Assembly (NCBI GenBank): GCA_035651635.1
Contig: DASRFK010000270.1
Location: forward strand, 1 to 15,778
Direction of reading: 5' to 3'
Origin: JANXQE01 sp035651635
GTDB lineage: Bacteria; Verrucomicrobiota; Verrucomicrobiia; Limisphaerales; UBA8199
Length of the DNA stretch: 15,778 nt
Part shown: positions 13,203 through 15,778 of the stretch, in pieces
Layout of the letters: every line of letters begins with the position of its first letter
Numbering within the stretch: position 1 is the first letter of the stretch
The notes under the pieces: model-generated
What the model was told of the DNA's origin: nothing
The model's input: only the letters and a program-made list of their open reading frames with translations
The model's database searches: none
Made by a program: the position numbers and the translations under genes

Positions 13203-15778
13203 TCAGCTTTGCGCCGGCGCGGCACCGCCTTGCAGCAAGTCCGGTGTCGGCGGCCGCCGTTCGGCAATTGGCTGATCTTTCTTTTGCTTCCCGAGTTTCA
13301 TCAAGGTGACGTAAAAGACCGGGGTCAAAAACAGCCCAAATAATGTCACCCCGATCATCCCGGCAAACACCGCGACGCCCATGGCCTGGCGCATCTCCGC
13401 GCCCGCGCCCTGGGATCTGACGAGGGGGAACACGCCGGCGATGAACGCAATCGAGGTCATCAGAATCGGCCGCAGCCGCAGACGGCACGCTTCGATGGCT
13501 GCTTCCATCGGCGATTTGCCCTGGTCCTGATGGTGTTTGGCGAACTCCACAATCAGGATGGCGTTTTTGCAAGCCAGTCCGATCAGCACAATGAAGCCGA
13601 TCTGTGTGAAAATGTTGTTATCACTGCCTTTGAGCCAAACCCCCGTGATGGCAAAGAGCAAGCACATCGGCAGAATGAGAATGATCGCCAGCGGCAGGCG
13701 GAAGCTTTCGTATTGCGCGGCGAGCACCAGGAAGACTAAAAGAACACAGAGCGGGTAGACATAAATCGCCGAATTTCCGGCCAGGATCCGCTGGTACGTC
13801 AGGTCCGTCCATTCGAACTCCATACCGCGCGGAAGGTTTTCCTTTGCCAGTTTCGCGATCAAAGCTTCAGCCTGTCCCGAACTGAAGCCCGGGGCCGGAC
13901 CACCGTTGATTTCGGCGGCCGGATACCCGTTGTAGCGCATGGCGCGGTCGGGTCCATAGGTTTCCTTCACCTTGACCAGTGTGCCCAGCGGCACCATTTG
14001 GCCCTGGCTATTGCGGGTCTTAAACCGGGTGATGTCTTCGGGCTGCCGGCGAAAGGGAGCATCGGCTTGAGCGATGACTTCATAAGTGCGTCCGAACCGG
14101 TTGAAGTCATTCACGTACAGTGAGCCGAGATAAATCTGCATCGTATCGAACAAATTTTGCAGCGGGACACCCTGTTGCTTGGCCTTTGTGCGGTCAATCT
14201 CCGCGTCCAATTGAGGAACGTTGATGGTGAAGGTGGAGAAAACGCCGGCCAACTCCGGGGTCTGATAGCTTTTGGCCGTGGTCGCCTGGACGGCCTGAAA
14301 GAGCGCGTCATAGCCGAGGTCCGCTCGATCCTCAACGAATAACTTGAAGCCGCCAATCGTTCCCAGGCCGTTTACCGGAGGCGCCATCACGGTCAATACG
14401 AACGCATCCTGCACCGCGGCGAACTGCTGGTTCAAAGCGTCGGCAATCGCCTGGCCGCTCAGCTTGGGAGCCCGCCGTTCCTCGAATGGCTTCAAGCAGA
14501 AGAACACGATCCCGGCATTGGGCGCTACGGTGAAACCGTTGATACTTAGTCCAGGAAACGCAACGGCTGATTCCACCCCGGGTTGTTTGAGCCCAATGTC
14601 AGTCATGCGCCGGATCACCGCGTCGGTGCGCCCCTGGGAAGCCGCATCCGGCAACTGCGCAAAGGCGACGAGGTATTGTTTGTCCTGAGTGGGAACAAAT
14701 CCCGTCGGCACTTTATTAAAGCTCCAGCCGGTGAGAATCACCAGGCCGCCATAAACCAGGAGAGCGACGGCGCTTTTGCGAATCACGCTGCCGACGCCCA
14801 GGGCATACTGATGTCCTGACCAGGCAAACACGCGATTGAACGGCCGGAAAAACCAGCCCAGAGCTTTTTCCATGACCCGCCCGAACCAATCTTTCGGCGC
14901 GTGATGATCTTTGAGCAAAACCGCGCACAGGGCAGGGGAAAGGGTCAAAGAATTGAAGGCCGATATGACTGTCGAGATGGCGATGGTAATCGCAAATTGC
15001 TTATAAAACTGGCCGGTAAGTCCGCTAATGAAAGCGGTGGGAATAAAAACCGCGCACAGCACCAGCGCGGTGGCCACGATTGGGCCGGTCACTTCACTCA
15101 TGGCGCGGCCTGCGGCTTCGTGCGGCGACAATCCTAACGCGATATTCCGCTCGACGTTTTCAACCACTACGATGGCGTCATCCACCACGATGCCGATGGC
15201 CAGCACCAACCCGAAGAGCGAGAGGTTGTTGATCGAAAACCCCAACGCCAGCATGACGGCGAAGGTCCCCACCAGCGAAACCGGCACCGCCGCCAAAGGA
15301 ATAAGCGAAGCGCGCCAGGTTTGCAGGAAAAGCACCACCACAATGACCACCAGCAAGATGGCCTCGACCAAAGTATGCACGACCGCGTCGATCGAGTGGC
15401 TCACAAATACTGTCGGGTCGTATACCACCGCGTAGTCAATCCCTTCGGGAAAATTCTTTTTGAGCTGCTCCATCGTTTGACGCACGTTTTTGGAGAGTTG
15501 CAACGCGTTGGCCCCAGGCGTTTGGAAAATGGGGATGGCTACAGCCGTTTTGTTATCCAAAAGCGCCCGAAGCGAATAGGCTGACGCTCCCAGTTCGAGA
15601 CGGGCGACATCTTTGAGCAGGATCTTTTCGCCGTGCGCGCCAGTTTTAACGATGATCTGCCCAAACTCGTCGGCGGAAACCAAACGGCCTTTGGCATTTA
15701 CCTGCAGCTCGAACGGGACAGGTTGCCCGACCGGCGGCTGACCAACCGCGCCGGCCGCTATCTGGACATTCTGCTCGC
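13203..15778 (-). CDS. RND (HAE1/AcrB-type) inner-membrane efflux pump, 5' end beyond the window
   Basis: The frame stays open from the stop at 13203 to the right edge: 857 codons are seen, about 80% of a typical 1030-1060-residue pump. The edge codons (ENVQIAAGxVGQPP type) match RND sequences before the first ORF-like start, a TTG at 15683, so that TTG is not the true start. Proton-relay residues are in place: two adjacent aspartates (VVDDAIVVVENVER; nt about 15177-15182) equal AcrB D407/D408. A lysine in IGLACKNAILIVEF (13566-13568) equals AcrB K940. Repeated long hydrophobic helices and FNRFGRTYEVIAQADAPFR in the second porter loop also fit. As a proton-driven pump it would export drugs, dyes or metabolites; the substrate is unknown. 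An adaptor (MFP) gene should lie just upstream, outside the window. The channel gene follows by 21 bp. Confidence 0.96.
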   Translation of the reverse strand, partial: EQNVQIAAGAVGQPPVGQPVPFELQVNAKGRLVSADEFGQIIVKTGAHGEKILLKDVARLELGASAYSLRALLDNKTAVAIPIFQTPGANALQLSKNVRQTMEQLKKNFPEGIDYAVVYDPTVFVSHSIDAVVHTLVEAILLVVIVVVLFLQTWRASLIPLAAVPVSLVGTFAVMLALGFSINNLSLFGLVLAIGIVVDDAIVVVENVERNIALGLSPHEAAGRAMSEVTGPIVATALVLCAVFIPTAFISGLTGQFYKQFAITIAISTVISAFNSLTLSPALCAVLLKDHHAPKDWFGRVMEKALGWFFRPFNRVFAWSGHQYALGVGSVIRKSAVALLVYGGLVILTGWSFNKVPTGFVPTQDKQYLVAFAQLPDAASQGRTDAVIRRMTDIGLKQPGVESAVAFPGLSINGFTVAPNAGIVFFCLKPFEERRAPKLSGQAIADALNQQFAAVQDAFVLTVMAPPVNGLGTIGGFKLFVEDRADLGYDALFQAVQATTAKSYQTPELAGVFSTFTINVPQLDAEIDRTKAKQQGVPLQNLFDTMQIYLGSLYVNDFNRFGRTYEVIAQADAPFRRQPEDITRFKTRNSQGQMVPLGTLVKVKETYGPDRAMRYNGYPAAEINGGPAPGFSSGQAEALIAKLAKENLPRGMEFEWTDLTYQRILAGNSAIYVYPLCVLLVFLVLAAQYESFRLPLAIILILPMCLLFAITGVWLKGSDNNIFTQIGFIVLIGLACKNAILIVEFAKHHQDQGKSPMEAAIEACRLRLRPILMTSIAFIAGVFPLVRSQGAGAEMRQAMGVAVFAGMIGVTLFGLFLTPVFYVTLMKLGKQKKDQPIAERRPPTPDLLQGGAAPAQS

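Noticed and set aside
13203..15683. TTG at 15683 as the start of the RND pump
   Set aside because: The frame continues without a stop to the window edge, and the upstream residues match the RND family, so the gene simply extends outside.

Overview
The window most likely comes from the chromosome of a Verrucomicrobiota bacterium, perhaps near the Pedosphaera/Limisphaerales group, or a close relative in the Planctomycetota-Verrucomicrobiota superphylum. This is an inference from gene content: a PSD1/DUF1549 cytochrome-type protein with an N-terminal CYKCH motif, a secreted RCC1-type propeller with VVAWG blades, GC-rich coding DNA, few Shine-Dalgarno sites, and palindromic dispersed repeats between genes. 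There are no rRNA, tRNA, transposase, phage or CRISPR signals. The content is ordinary chromosomal with several small oddities.

Layout. 1-5349 is all minus strand: a PSD1/DUF1549 protein cut by the left edge, a secreted seven-bladed RCC1-like propeller, an unrecognised 234-residue helical protein, and a Tat-exported serine hydrolase of the beta-lactamase/class C family. 5447-7788 is a compact minus-strand unit read in the order 61-residue protein, MerR regulator, class I DNA photolyase, then a good intrinsic terminator. The 61-residue protein is a free-standing copy of the regulator's C-terminal domain. A perfect 14-bp palindrome lies in the leader just upstream. 7789-8146 is a divergent intergenic region that also holds a long inverted repeat.

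8147-9585 is plus strand: a GreA/GreB-like factor, a small protein made of a Pro-rich tail plus an IF-2 N-terminal-type domain, and an AHSA1/SRPBCC protein. A secreted GH43 glycoside hydrolase converges on the last of these with a 1-bp gap. 10607-10999 has no gene and contains a string of hairpins that looks like a dispersed repeat, followed by a plus-strand DUF72 gene. 11718-15778 is a minus-strand RND efflux operon, with the inner-membrane pump (5' end beyond the right edge) followed by its outer-membrane channel. The periplasmic adaptor gene would be expected just past the right edge.

How the genes fit together. The clearest functional units are the RND pump with its channel (tripartite export) and the MerR/mini-protein/photolyase unit (a candidate stress- or light-controlled repair operon). 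The PSD1 protein, GH43 enzyme and propeller fit a polymer-degrading, surface-active lifestyle. No dramatic new system is obvious. The best lead is the split or duplicated MerR C-terminal domain upstream of the photolyase, together with its palindromic leader.
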